A DNA stretch of 64,000 nt from Spartinivicinus marinus (GTDB lineage Bacteria; Pseudomonadota; Gammaproteobacteria; Pseudomonadales; Zooshikellaceae). This document shows positions 25,443 through 34,647 of the stretch, piece after piece (the stretch's first letter is position 1; each line of letters starts with the position of its first letter). The translations under genes and the position numbers were made by a program. The notes below the pieces were generated by a model, which made no database searches, was not told the DNA's origin, and worked only from the letters and a program-made list of their open reading frames with translations. The DNA lies in assembly GCF_026309355.1 (NCBI RefSeq), contig NZ_JAPJZK010000001.1, positions 3,554,501 through 3,618,500 on the forward strand, written 5' to 3'.

Positions 25443-27785
25443 GTGACACTGTTATATTTCAGTGATATTAATCAAAATAATAAAGATATTGGTGGTAAAG
25501 CTTTTAATCTAGCTTGCTTATATCAGAATAAACTTCCTGTACCAGAAGGTATTATATTAACCTCTTTGCCTACTAAGCAAGACGAATGGGATGAAATTTT
25601 CGATTGGTGGAATAATACAGGCTATAAGCCACTAGCTGTTAGAAGCTCTGCGAGTGATGAGGATGACAGTCAAGTAAGTTTTGCTGGGCAAAATAATAGC
25701 TACTTGAATGTGAGAGATAATCAAACTTTGCAAATAGCAGTAACTAAGTGCTTTGACTCCATAAATAAAGTTTCTTCTAAAGTATATAGGGAGCACTTTC
25801 TAGGTAAAGCAAGTAGTGGATGTATGAATGTACTTATACAAATAATGGTTAAACCAAAATTCTCGGGTGTATATTTTTCATCTGACCCTAGAGGTAAACA
25901 TGCTGGTGATTTAATTGAATTCATTGAGGGGTATGGGGAGGCTTTAGTATCAGGAAAGCAAACCCCCTACAGAATTTATGGTGGAGTTCTACAAGATACT
26001 CACCCTATGTGGGAAAAAACATTCACGAATGATATCCAAAGAATGGGAACAATAGTCAAAAATTTACTGGATGTTGACGTTGATATGGAGTGGGCTATAG
26101 ATGAAGAAAATCAGTTAAAACTATTACAAGCCAGACCTATTACTGCTGCATACACATACTCTACGCACTTAAGAATTGTTGAACAAGAATTAGAAAGGCT
26201 TCATCGTCAATATGATCAAGAGACAACTTGGGATGGGCAAACATTTGCTGAATGGACAGGCATACAAAGCTATATAACATATACTCTTTGGCAGAAAGCA
26301 TTTTTACCACATAATGCATTTGGAGATGCATTAAAACAATTGGGTTATTTAAGTTTTGTTGATAAGGAGTTTTCTCCTCATGAATCAATTTTAGATAGGG
26401 TTTTTGGTAGAGCTTATATAAATTTAAATATGATGTTTCCATTATACTTTGGGCCTATCCCATACTCAATAAATTTGAAACCTAGGCCCCACTTGAAGTT
26501 TAGCATTAAGGAACTGACGGCTCAGTCTTTAATAAGAACCCCTCTTGCAATTTATAATATGCTAAAAGTTGGCTGGAATTTAAGCAGTAGACGTAAGTAT
26601 TGGCAGGATCAATGTTTAAGAGAATTAGCGAAATTTAAGCATAAAATGGATAGACCCTATGACCCTACTATGTATCAGAGTTGGGATAACGTAGAATTAT
26701 TGAAGAGGTTTGCTAAAGAATGCCATGTTTTTACTAAAAACAGTTTATTGTGGCCATTTATTTTAATTGTTCTAACAGAAGCAACTCTACATTCACTTGA
26801 AGCTATTCTCAGCAATCTGTTAGGGGAGCAGCAAGCCAAAAAAACTTTAAAACGATGGATGGCTATTGGTTTGAAAACAGTCAGCTATGAAATGAATCGG
26901 TATTTTAAAAGGGCATGTGAAGATACTAATAAACAACCATTTTTCATGGCTAGATATGGTCACCGAGGAGCAGGTGAGCTGGATCTGTCCAACCCTAGAT
27001 GGGTTGAATTGGGCCAAAAAGCTTTTATTAACCTTAAAAAATCAGGCTCAACGAGTGAAGAAGTTAACTATGCTGTCGATAAAGTTGAAGATGAAATTAA
27101 CGGGTTAAAAACATTTAAAAAATCGATAATTCTCCAAGAATGGCAGCTATTGAAATCTATGCTTGAGCTCAGGGAATCGTGGAAAATGGAGATATTAAAG
27201 CCTTTTGCTCACATACGATATATTGTCCAAGAAATAGGTAAAAGAAGTAAGTTGTTTGATGATATTTACTTACTGGGGGTTGATGAAATTATAAGTGATG
27301 AGATTATTTCTCCAATAAATATATCTGATAAAATTATAAGTAAAATAAAAGATAGAAAGCAGCAGTCACTTGTTTTCAAGCGTTACTCACTGCCTATGAT
27401 TATTAGTTTAAGTAAACTTGATGAACTTATTTCTGGTAATTACTCAGAAGAAGTTGATTGTTTAGATGGCGAGCCAATTTCTCCTGGCTTAGTTTATGGT
27501 ACTGTTAAAATAGTGAGTGATATTAGTCAATGTGATATGAATTCGTTGCCTGAAGACACGATTATTGTTGCTGAATCAACAGACCCAGGATGGACTCCCT
27601 TATTTACCAAATCAGTTGGTATTATTGTTGAAAAAGGAGGCATTTTATCTCATTCAGCTATTGTTGCAAGAGAAATGGGAATACCTGCGATTAGTGGTAT
27701 TAGAGATTGTATTAATAGACTTAGAGACGGGCAAAAAATTTGTTTAGATGGAAACAATGGACATATTAGTTATGAGTTACATTAA
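25443..27785 (+). CDS. PEP-synthase/rifampin-phosphotransferase-like enzyme
   Basis: The GTG start at 25443 has AAGGAG at 25432-25437. The 780-residue protein has three parts. The N-terminal PEP/pyruvate-binding ATP-grasp domain contains GGKAFNLACL, AVRSSASDEDD, VSFAGQNNSYLNV, FSGVYFSSDPR and LLQARPIT. A middle region (about 235-650) has no firm match. The C-terminal swivelling PEP-utilizer domain carries the phospho-accepting His737 in GGILSHSAIVAREMGIPAISG. The C-terminal PEP-binding TIM barrel of PEP synthase/PPDK is missing. The order ATP-grasp, middle, His-swivel is that of rifampin phosphotransferase, but the true substrate is unknown. The next gene overlaps its 3' end, implying a functional pair. 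Confidence 0.82.
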   Translation: MTLLYFSDINQNNKDIGGKAFNLACLYQNKLPVPEGIILTSLPTKQDEWDEIFDWWNNTGYKPLAVRSSASDEDDSQVSFAGQNNSYLNVRDNQTLQIAVTKCFDSINKVSSKVYREHFLGKASSGCMNVLIQIMVKPKFSGVYFSSDPRGKHAGDLIEFIEGYGEALVSGKQTPYRIYGGVLQDTHPMWEKTFTNDIQRMGTIVKNLLDVDVDMEWAIDEENQLKLLQARPITAAYTYSTHLRIVEQELERLHRQYDQETTWDGQTFAEWTGIQSYITYTLWQKAFLPHNAFGDALKQLGYLSFVDKEFSPHESILDRVFGRAYINLNMMFPLYFGPIPYSINLKPRPHLKFSIKELTAQSLIRTPLAIYNMLKVGWNLSSRRKYWQDQCLRELAKFKHKMDRPYDPTMYQSWDNVELLKRFAKECHVFTKNSLLWPFILIVLTEATLHSLEAILSNLLGEQQAKKTLKRWMAIGLKTVSYEMNRYFKRACEDTNKQPFFMARYGHRGAGELDLSNPRWVELGQKAFINLKKSGSTSEEVNYAVDKVEDEINGLKTFKKSIILQEWQLLKSMLELRESWKMEILKPFAHIRYIVQEIGKRSKLFDDIYLLGVDEIISDEIISPINISDKIISKIKDRKQQSLVFKRYSLPMIISLSKLDELISGNYSEEVDCLDGEPISPGLVYGTVKIVSDISQCDMNSLPEDTIIVAESTDPGWTPLFTKSVGIIVEKGGILSHSAIVAREMGIPAISGIRDCINRLRDGQKICLDGNNGHISYELH

Positions 27786-29217
27786 TGAAAGTGTAGAATA
27801 TATACCTCTGATTGTTCCTACAGTACTTATTCCTTTCACAATGTTAAGTGTTGCAATAAGCGTAGTTGCTGCATTCATTGCAGGTTTGTTTGGGATAAAA
27901 TTAAAAACTGAAGGGCCAAAACAACTGCTTGAAATTTTATTAAAGCCGAAAGTGTTATTGATAGCACTCATTGTTAATATATTAGTTTATGGAGGATACA
28001 AAAGTTACCAATATGTCCATAATTTACCATCATTTGAGTGGGTGATTAATAAACAACACCAGCCGATTCCATTAGCAGAGGTGAATTATTCTGAATTACT
28101 AAGTCGGACCAATAAGTCTCAGGAGTCCAATCTACTTCCTAAATCATTTAATTCAATAAAACAACAATGGAAAATTAAGTTGCCTATGGGATCTTTTAGG
28201 ACTGGAGCTTTAAGTGGCAACTCTCTATTTTTTGGTGCCGATGATGGCTATATTCATGAGCTATCAACTAAAGATGGGCAAACATTAAGAAAATTCTTTA
28301 TTGGTACTATAGTAACGCCTTCTCCGATAGTATTTAATGGGTACTTATTTGCTGGAGAGGGTACTCATGACACACATCATGCACGTATTTATAAGATTAA
28401 TTTAGCTACTGGTGAACATGAAACTCGTTATTCAACAAAAGGTCATACAGAAGGGCAGCCTGTTATTGGGAAGTATCAAGGGAGAACGCTGCTATTTGCA
28501 GTTGCAGGAAGTGATGGTATACATGCAATTGATCCTCATACAATGAAGCAAGTATGGCATCAAACACCTGGTCATATGGACGCCGCTGTTAGAGTTGATC
28601 ATGGTATTGTTTATGTAGGCACAGGCAGAGAAAAAGGAGATAATCAAAAACACCGTTCTTATGCAATAGCTTATGAGTTTATGACAGGAAAAGAGGTATG
28701 GAAGCATGAAATACCTGCATCTAGTTGGATGGAACCTGCAATAACCTCTCAATATGCTTGCTTCATTATGGGAGAAATTTATTTTGAAACAAAACTAGGT
28801 GGTGTAAATTGTTATGATAAAGTAACAGGTGAGCCACAATTCAGTATATTAAATAAATCTCCTGTTATTGGAATACCATTTGTATTAGATGAAGACATAA
28901 TATTTAGTGATCTATCTGGGCAAGTATGTCGTATAGATACATCTAAAAGAACTAAAAAATGGTGTTTTGAGTCTAAATTATCAGGTAAGCACATGACTTC
29001 AGTATCATACGATTATGAAACAAATATTTTAGCTTATACGACAGCTAATAAAGGTATAATATTTTTAAATCCCTCAACAGGAAAACTGCTTCATCATTAT
29101 TTACCTTCAGTAGAAGAAGGGCAGTGGGAAAAAACTTATGCCAGCCCTATTTCGGTTGAATCAAACTGGGTAACAGTTGATATAGAAGGTAATGTGCGAA
29201 AGCTTTCACTTGAGTAG
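27772..29217 (+). CDS. Membrane-anchored PQQ-like beta-propeller protein
   Basis: I choose ATG 27772, overlapping the previous gene by 14 bases; ATGs at 27748 and 27757 are also possible. The product (about 481 residues) has two N-terminal hydrophobic segments (around LIVPTVLIPFTMLSVAIS and VLLIALIVNILVYGG). A large beta-propeller follows with PQQ-type blades: LSTKDGQTLRKF, IDPHTMKQVWHQTPG, AYEFMTGKEVWKHEIP and LNPSTGKLLHHYLP. There are no dehydrogenase active-site motifs, so it is a structural or binding propeller of BamB type (PF13360), probably outside the inner membrane. The overlap suggests translational coupling to the PEP-dikinase-like gene. Confidence 0.8.
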   Translation: MSYINESVEYIPLIVPTVLIPFTMLSVAISVVAAFIAGLFGIKLKTEGPKQLLEILLKPKVLLIALIVNILVYGGYKSYQYVHNLPSFEWVINKQHQPIPLAEVNYSELLSRTNKSQESNLLPKSFNSIKQQWKIKLPMGSFRTGALSGNSLFFGADDGYIHELSTKDGQTLRKFFIGTIVTPSPIVFNGYLFAGEGTHDTHHARIYKINLATGEHETRYSTKGHTEGQPVIGKYQGRTLLFAVAGSDGIHAIDPHTMKQVWHQTPGHMDAAVRVDHGIVYVGTGREKGDNQKHRSYAIAYEFMTGKEVWKHEIPASSWMEPAITSQYACFIMGEIYFETKLGGVNCYDKVTGEPQFSILNKSPVIGIPFVLDEDIIFSDLSGQVCRIDTSKRTKKWCFESKLSGKHMTSVSYDYETNILAYTTANKGIIFLNPSTGKLLHHYLPSVEEGQWEKTYASPISVESNWVTVDIEGNVRKLSLE

Positions 29218-29823
29218 AGTAATATACCTTAAAATAGTTTTTGAGAATAAAATTGAACTGGTAATACCTATAGAGTAGCCAATTAAATGTGGGTCAATTA
29301 GAGTATATTTGTAAGGAAATAAACTGATTATATTGGTTTGATTTAGTAGTAAAAAGCAGAAAATTGTTATACATATGACCCACTTCCTTTCTTTTAATAG
29401 ATAAAATCCAAGCATTCCAAAAATTGCGGCTGATGATCCTGATAAAATTATTGGCTTTCCTGTAAAATTAAATTCATAAAACATTGCTATGATTGCTAAT
29501 GAAGATAAGTGGGTTAAGAAAAATAGTAATAGTGTATTTGTTTTTCCTAGTTTTTTTTCGCATACTGAAGAGACAATGAGTAACATAATTAAGTTTGATA
29601 TCAAATGCTCTGCTGATGAGTGAAAGAAAATTGATAATAAGAAAGGTAAGCCAAATGCTTCAGCCCATTCCAGAGGGTTAAATGTTAATAATTTAAGCCA
29701 TTGTGATTGGGTGGTTGTACCAAATAAAGTGCTCTTTTCAAGGATGCTCCAAAAAAATAAATTAAAAGTCAGTAATACTACTGTGATAATGAAGGTTATT
29801 GAAGAGAAGGCAGCTTTGTACAC
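29206..29823 (-). CDS. Rhomboid-family intramembrane serine protease
   Basis: This 205-residue polytopic membrane protein has rhomboid active-site features. HSSAEHLISNLIML (residues 68-81) contains the oxyanion His/Asn, SGSSAAIFG has catalytic Ser131, and DPHLIGYSIG has His179. About six hydrophobic helices are visible, the minimal rhomboid core. The 3' end overlaps the propeller gene by 12 bases, convergent. In this family, single-pass membrane proteins are cut within or near the membrane. The neighbouring membrane-anchored propeller is a conceivable but untested substrate. Confidence 0.87.
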   Translation of the reverse strand: MYKAAFSSITFIITVVLLTFNLFFWSILEKSTLFGTTTQSQWLKLLTFNPLEWAEAFGLPFLLSIFFHSSAEHLISNLIMLLIVSSVCEKKLGKTNTLLLFFLTHLSSLAIIAMFYEFNFTGKPIILSGSSAAIFGMLGFYLLKERKWVICITIFCFLLLNQTNIISLFPYKYTLIDPHLIGYSIGITSSILFSKTILRYITLLK

Positions 29824-29850
29824 ATGATTTCCTTATCGTTGAAGATTAGC

Positions 29851-29980
29851 ATATACTCTTCGCGAATGATTTTTAGGTTTTGTTACCGTCGTTCTTCACC
29901 CCAGTCATTTAGTTTATCTAAACTTCTGGGGCTTCATCGCTCGGTGGCCTCGTCTAAATAATCCTTCGCTTTGAGTATAT
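29851..29980. repeat. MITE-like repeat, copy A
   Basis: 130 bp from ATATACTCTTCGCGAATGAT to CCTTCGCTTTGAGTATATA. The terminal inverted repeats are imperfect. An internal stem CCCCAGT.../...CTTCTGGGG is visible. No coding capacity. Confidence 0.8.
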
Positions 29981-30025
29981 ACCACTTTATTTTTACACCT
30001 AAAAATGATTCATGATGGGTATATT
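29981..30025. repeat. Solo end of the MITE-like repeat
   Basis: TTTACACCTAAAAATGATTC followed by ATGATGGGTATAT is a further right-hand terminus abutting copy A. The same end, slightly diverged, occurs at about 1602-1642. Confidence 0.6.
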
Positions 30026-30046
30026 ATAAGCTATTTATTGCCATTT

Positions 30047-30223
30047 TTACCCGTCGCGAATGATTTTTAGGTTTTGTTATCATCGTTCCTAATCACCAAG
30101 GATGGTGTGAATGCAGTTAATGCATGGAGCATTTAACTGTCACCCCAATCACCTATTAATATAGGCTCATGAGGCTTCGTCGCTTGATGGCCTCACCTAA
30201 AAGTCCTACGCATTGGGTATATA
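30047..30223. repeat. MITE-like repeat, copy B (long form)
   Basis: 177 bp. The ends are TTACCCGTCGCGAATGATTT and CCTAAAAGTCCTACGCATTGGGTAT. Compared with copy C it carries an extra internal block of about 45 bases (AAGGATGGTGTGAATGCAGT and so on), part of which also appears near 1540. No coding capacity. Confidence 0.8.
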
Positions 30224-30412
30224 CTCGTAAGAAAGGTATTTAAGACTTATTGTCAGCACATATAGTACCTCATTCATCAATTGATCTTAAACAGCATTCA
30301 TATTGTCTATAACGTTATAGAATGAGAAAGAGTGGCGATGAATAGTTGATAAACACTATACTTATTAGTATCCATGTTTTCACAGCATTAGTTTGTTGTA
30401 AGAGGGTGCAGC

Positions 30413-30643
30413 ATGGCTACCCAACAAAAAAATCTTGTTAAAATTCAACATGTTGTAATGAGATTTGACCATATTGATATATACTTAATTGATGGAACAC
30501 ATATATACGCTCCTTTAGACTGTTTTCCCCATTTACCTAATGAAAATATACATGACAGAGCGAAATGGGAGGCAATGCGTTGGTGGGTATGGCAGCACCT
30601 GGCACATTTACGACATAATAAGCCTAAGCTTCCTAAACTCTAG
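30413..30643 (+). CDS. Small protein, possibly DUF2442-like
   Basis: A 76-residue protein with a good ribosome binding site (AAGAGGG, 6-base spacing). The stretch MRFDHIDIYLIDGTHIYAPL followed by DCFPHLPN resembles the beta-hairpin start of DUF2442 proteins, which bind target regions with the pattern DGR...VPL.WFP.L. The C-terminus is unusually Trp/His-rich (KWEAMRWWVWQHLAHLRH) and does not follow that family. Function is unknown; it is flanked by repeat elements. Confidence 0.6.
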   Translation: MATQQKNLVKIQHVVMRFDHIDIYLIDGTHIYAPLDCFPHLPNENIHDRAKWEAMRWWVWQHLAHLRHNKPKLPKL

Positions 30644-30701
30644 TGGAAATCATTGATTTCAGATTAAATATTTTAGTAAGTAAAACTATTACAATACAAT
30701 G

Positions 30702-31439
30702 CTAATTTGATGTTTTGCTATCAGAGCTTACAATAGCTTTGTTTCTTCCAGAATTCTTTGCTTCATATAGAGCTGTGTCTGCACGACGATATAATGAGTC
30801 GCAATTTTCACCTTGTTGTAACGAAGCAACTCCCAAAGAAATGGTTCGGCTGATTTGGTTTTGGTTATCAATTGTAACTTTTATCTTACTGACCGCTTCT
30901 CTAATACGTTCTGCCGTTTGTATTGCATGTTCTTCAGTACAAAAAGGCAGTAACACGGCAAACTCTTCGCCACCTACACGAGCAACTACTTCACTACTTC
31001 TTAGATTCTTTTGTGCCGTTTCAGATATAGCAATTAAGACTTTATCGCCAGCTGGATGCCCATAATGATCATTTACCTGTTTGAAGTGGTCAATGTCATA
31101 GATGATCAAGGATAGAGGGATCTGGTGTCGTTTAGAGGAGTTCGTTTCTTCAACAAGACGATTCTGGAAATAACGCACATTATAAAGGCCAGTTAAATGG
31201 TCTCTAATTGCCAGTTCATCTGATAAACTTTCGTTATGCCCAACATACCAGCCAAAACATGCGAAGGCAATTGTAGTACCCACCAACATATATAAATAAA
31301 CACCTGTATATTCAACCAGTTCAGTCCAGATGTCAATATTTTGAAGATAGCGAATTAAAAGCCAACCTAAAGGAGCACCTGTAGCTAACACAGCCCCTTG
31401 AAATGCTCTAAAAAAAGGCTTACTCAGATGTTTGAACAT
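30702..31439 (-). CDS. Membrane diguanylate cyclase (GGDEF)
   Basis: A 245-residue protein with two N-terminal hydrophobic segments (about residues 12-32 and 45-66). A GGDEF domain starts at RDHLTGLYNVRYF. The active site is GGEEF at 156-160, competent for c-di-GMP synthesis. The inhibitory I-site position reads RSSE (147-150) instead of RxxD, so product inhibition may be weakened. There is no periplasmic sensor domain worth the name. It is likely a membrane-localised c-di-GMP source affecting biofilm or motility. Confidence 0.9.
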   Translation of the reverse strand: MFKHLSKPFFRAFQGAVLATGAPLGWLLIRYLQNIDIWTELVEYTGVYLYMLVGTTIAFACFGWYVGHNESLSDELAIRDHLTGLYNVRYFQNRLVEETNSSKRHQIPLSLIIYDIDHFKQVNDHYGHPAGDKVLIAISETAQKNLRSSEVVARVGGEEFAVLLPFCTEEHAIQTAERIREAVSKIKVTIDNQNQISRTISLGVASLQQGENCDSLYRRADTALYEAKNSGRNKAIVSSDSKTSN

Positions 31440-31562
31440 GACAATAATGTGTCTTTACTCTTTATGAAAAGTATAACAATTGTTTTAAATTTATGTTGGA
31501 TATGGATGGATATTTTATAAGATGAAAGGATAAAGCTGAAAATGTAATGAATCATCAGGTGG

Positions 31563-31991
31563 TTATAGTAAATCTCTTTTAGTATCGCAGAATATAATCA
31601 CTTCATCTATAACACCCTCACAATAGGTGTCATTTTTGTTAATCTTAATACAGTGTTGTTGCTTCCAATCAGCTGCTTGTATGAAGTCACTTGCGGGTGG
31701 AATATTTTGGCAAAAATCTACATCATATTTGGCTATAGCTAGGCATTCACTTAAAAAAAAACGGTTGTGCAAAGTACATTCTATAGACTCGCAGTTAACT
31801 ATCATTTCATTAACCTTATCTAAGCAAGCAAAGGAATCGGCTTCTTTGGCAAACTCACCAGCCTTATTCATAATTTCTTGAGTATCTGCTATAAACTGTT
31901 CTCCATGCTGACTCCACCAGTAGTAACCAAAGCTTGCTACAGCAATAGTTATTAATATAAGAATACCTATAATGATTAGTAGTACTTTCAC
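31563..31991 (-). CDS. Small membrane-anchored Cys-rich protein
   Basis: A 142-residue protein with one N-terminal transmembrane segment (VLLIIIGILILITIAVASFG). The exported domain has eight cysteines in a regular spread (FACLDK, VNCESIECTL, LSECLAI, DFCQN, QHCIK, TYCEG, IFCDT), suggesting four disulfide bonds in a helical bundle. I do not recognise the family. It stands alone between a diguanylate cyclase gene and a repeat-rich gap. Confidence 0.6.
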   Translation of the reverse strand: MKVLLIIIGILILITIAVASFGYYWWSQHGEQFIADTQEIMNKAGEFAKEADSFACLDKVNEMIVNCESIECTLHNRFFLSECLAIAKYDVDFCQNIPPASDFIQAADWKQQHCIKINKNDTYCEGVIDEVIIFCDTKRDLL

Positions 31992-32694
31992 TTTACTGCT
32001 CAGAAATTTTTGGTAGACTATTTTGTTAATCTAGCATCAAATAATAAAAATGATAGTTTTAGTGAATACCCTTCGCAAATGATGTTTATGTGTGTTACTA
32101 AAACATGCTGCATAATAACCTGAGTTAATCATTCTACACGCAAGATATTACAAACATTATCAACTTCAATCTTATTGATATAAGCTAGCGTCAAAAAAAC
32201 AATCGTTTAAGCTATACCCATCGCGAATCATTTTTAGGTTTTGTTATCGTCGTTCCTCACTCCAATCACCTATTAATATAGACTCATGGGGATTCGTCAC
32301 TTGATGGCCTCACCTAAAAACCCTTCGCTTTGGGTATATAGTATGCTTTGTTGTAAAAATGCTAATAGATGATGTTGTTTGTTGATAAGTATAGGATTCA
32401 TAAAATATATATTATTTAATAGCTGTAATTGAGTACGAATATTGCGTTATTTAAATTAAAGCCTTAATTGTAAATTAGTGTAAATTTTCTTTGCTGTGAA
32501 TCAGTAGATAACTATATTTGAAAAATCTTAATAGCGACTTGTTATCGTTATAATTTGTTAGAACTATTCATGCTTATATTTTGATTGTCTGTGCAAAATA
32601 TGTAGCTATTGCTGATTACGTTTTTTGCTATTTTTTCTCTATAATCCATATTGGTTGGTCAGGGAATAAACTTGATTTAAAGGAATAATGAGTG
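31992..32694. other. Intergenic region with repeat copies
   Basis: About 700 AT-rich bases. It contains a solo repeat end at 32065-32090 (GAATACCCTTCGCAAATGAT) and the complete copy C. The rest shows no gene. AAAGGA at 32679-32684 serves the next CDS. Confidence 0.5.
32213..32340. repeat. MITE-like repeat, copy C (best termini)
   Basis: 128 bp. The left end TATACCCATCGCGAATCATT pairs with the right end, whose complement reads TATACCCAAAGCGAAGGGTT. Over 25 bases the two termini agree at about 19-20 positions. No coding capacity. Confidence 0.85.
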
Positions 32695-33972
32695 ATGAAC
32701 GTTATAGATAATAATGCAAGGCAAGTGCTATTTGTTGTAGCTATTTTATTCAATACTCAGGCAATGTCATCATCTGTAGCTATAAATACAGATAGTAAAA
32801 TTACTATTTCATCAAATGCTTATCTATTGAATAGCTATAAAAGAATAGAAGTAAATAAAGTATATAGGTTAATAGTGCCTTATCATATGTCTGTTGTATC
32901 ATTTATGGGGAAACAGATAGAACTCAATGTAGTTATGAGTAAAGAGAAAGATAACTATGAACTAAAGTGTACTTCATATGCAGTTGGTAATAACAAAAGT
33001 GTTTGTGTAGTTACAATAGCTGATAAAGGTTTATACTATGCAAAATTTAAAAGTCATAATCAACATGATCGTTTTATAAATATACAGAGTCGGTATGTAA
33101 ATACAGATGTCAATAAAAAATATGGATATTGTTATGAAGAAGTCATTAAGGGAGACGCCAATATTGCTGATTTGAAAAGTAAATTTAGTCGATATAATTG
33201 GTTGCAAACAATTATGTCAGTTTATGATAGGCGTTGGCAAAGTGGTGTTAAGCTAGTTAAAGCTCAAGCAAATGACCCTTATTTTTCTCAGTTTGTAAAT
33301 AAGACAAATTTTAACAAAATGGCTGAATCTCTTATGGTTGCTATTCATGAAGAAACGCATATGTATGATCTTGACCCTAGTCGAACGGATTGGGAGCAGC
33401 AATTAACAGCATATGTTAATCAGCATTGGCAACCTAAAGTACCTATTCATGGAGGATTTCCACGTAGAGAAATTATCCCTTTATTAGAGTCAAATGTGAC
33501 TAAACCATGGGATGATTTGTACTTGAGAGATCGCACCCAGGGTAGCTATTTAATGCAGGGTGTATTGAGTGAGCTTAATGCAGGGCTAACAGGATTGGTT
33601 GGTGTTGCTGTTGTAGGTGAATATATCGATGGATATGGTGCTAGTAATGCAATGGATAGTGCAGCGGCTTATATGTATCATTTACAACTTTATTTAAGAC
33701 AAGCTAAGAAAATGCATTCTAGTTATTATAATAAAATAAAATCAGAAGAGCTTTTTAGAGACTTTATTCTAATTCAATGGCTTAGATTACACTATTATAT
33801 CCAGCTAGCAAAAGGTTTTTCTATATTAGGTACCGATTACCAAGAAATTTTAGAATTATTATATAGACCTAATAACATCAAAGTTATAGAGGATATTACG
33901 GGTCACTCACTACAGTTAGATGGAGATAAAAGCTGCTTGTCCAGTGATGATCCATTTGAACCACCATTTTAA
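32695..33972 (+). CDS. Secreted putative zinc metallopeptidase (HEETH motif)
   Basis: A 425-residue protein from ATG 32695 (AAAGGA 10 bases upstream) with a signal peptide ending near QAMSS. The N-terminal 150 residues look beta-rich. The helical region has AIHEETHMYDLD, an HExxH zinc signature at residues 218-222, and downstream VLSELNAGLTGLVG, whose Glu could be the third zinc ligand as in gluzincins. WLRLHYYIQLAKGF and the final acidic tail are unassigned. The family is not recognised; peptidase activity is inferred from the motif alone. The next gene follows after 78 bases on the same strand. Confidence 0.6.
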   Translation: MNVIDNNARQVLFVVAILFNTQAMSSSVAINTDSKITISSNAYLLNSYKRIEVNKVYRLIVPYHMSVVSFMGKQIELNVVMSKEKDNYELKCTSYAVGNNKSVCVVTIADKGLYYAKFKSHNQHDRFINIQSRYVNTDVNKKYGYCYEEVIKGDANIADLKSKFSRYNWLQTIMSVYDRRWQSGVKLVKAQANDPYFSQFVNKTNFNKMAESLMVAIHEETHMYDLDPSRTDWEQQLTAYVNQHWQPKVPIHGGFPRREIIPLLESNVTKPWDDLYLRDRTQGSYLMQGVLSELNAGLTGLVGVAVVGEYIDGYGASNAMDSAAAYMYHLQLYLRQAKKMHSSYYNKIKSEELFRDFILIQWLRLHYYIQLAKGFSILGTDYQEILELLYRPNNIKVIEDITGHSLQLDGDKSCLSSDDPFEPPF

Positions 33973-34050
33973 ATATATAAATGAAGTTTTTGTGCAGTAA
34001 TAAAACTAACCTCTAATGATAAATGGACTTTATACTGTAAGGACTACACA

Positions 34051-34620
34051 ATGAATAATAATTTAACAAAATCATTTGCTTTGATCTTATCATCATGTAT
34101 AGCTAGTATTGTATTTGCGGATAATAATATTCTACATGATCTGAATGAGGGAGATCCGCTTGTATACAGCAACGCTGACCAACCTAATGACCCTAAAGAC
34201 AAAAAGAGAAAACCAAAGAGACCGCCACCTTTACCTCAACAAGTATTTGTAGATGTCAATGGTGATGGAAGTCTCGATAAAGTTGCTTGGGGTTCACCAA
34301 GGCATTCTTTATCAGTCACCTTTTTAGGCTATGGCGATGGAACATTTATTAAAAAAGGGTTGTTTCATGGTGATAAACATCTGCCTAAAAAAGCACCTAA
34401 AATCCTCAACTTTGCTGATGTCACAAATGATGGTAGAGCTGATAAAATAGTGACTGTTATGCCTCCTATGAAGAAGCCTCGGCCAAGACCTGATGATCAT
34501 GATGCAACTGCAGATCCTCATCCAAAACCTAAACCAAAACATCCACCTAAAACACTAGTTTATTTAGGTATGGCTGATGGGACTTTCTCAAAAAGGCCAA
34601 TGGGTATTACAAATGATTAG
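34051..34620 (+). CDS. Secreted VCBS/FG-GAP-like protein with Pro/Lys-rich linkers
   Basis: A 189-residue protein with signal peptide (cleavage near VFADN). Two calcium-loop-like repeats are visible: FVDVNGDGSLDKVAWG and FADVTNDGRADKIVTV, the DxNxDG pattern of VCBS/FG-GAP blades. Between and after them are Pro/Lys-rich linkers (DKKRKPKRPPPLPQ; PHPKPKPKHPPK). With only two or three blades it is too short for a complete propeller. It may form a unit with the upstream HEETH protein, 78 bases away. Confidence 0.65.
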   Translation: MNNNLTKSFALILSSCIASIVFADNNILHDLNEGDPLVYSNADQPNDPKDKKRKPKRPPPLPQQVFVDVNGDGSLDKVAWGSPRHSLSVTFLGYGDGTFIKKGLFHGDKHLPKKAPKILNFADVTNDGRADKIVTVMPPMKKPRPRPDDHDATADPHPKPKPKHPPKTLVYLGMADGTFSKRPMGITND

Positions 34621-34647
34621 TTGCTAGGATAAAGAGTAGACTTAAGT

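Noticed and set aside
25443-27785. True PEP synthase (ppsA) or PPDK
   Set aside because: The C-terminal PEP/pyruvate-binding TIM barrel is absent and the middle region differs.
29851-32340. Closely spaced repeats as a CRISPR array
   Set aside because: Units are 130-177 bp with inverted termini and irregular gaps; there are no short identical repeats with spacers and no cas genes.
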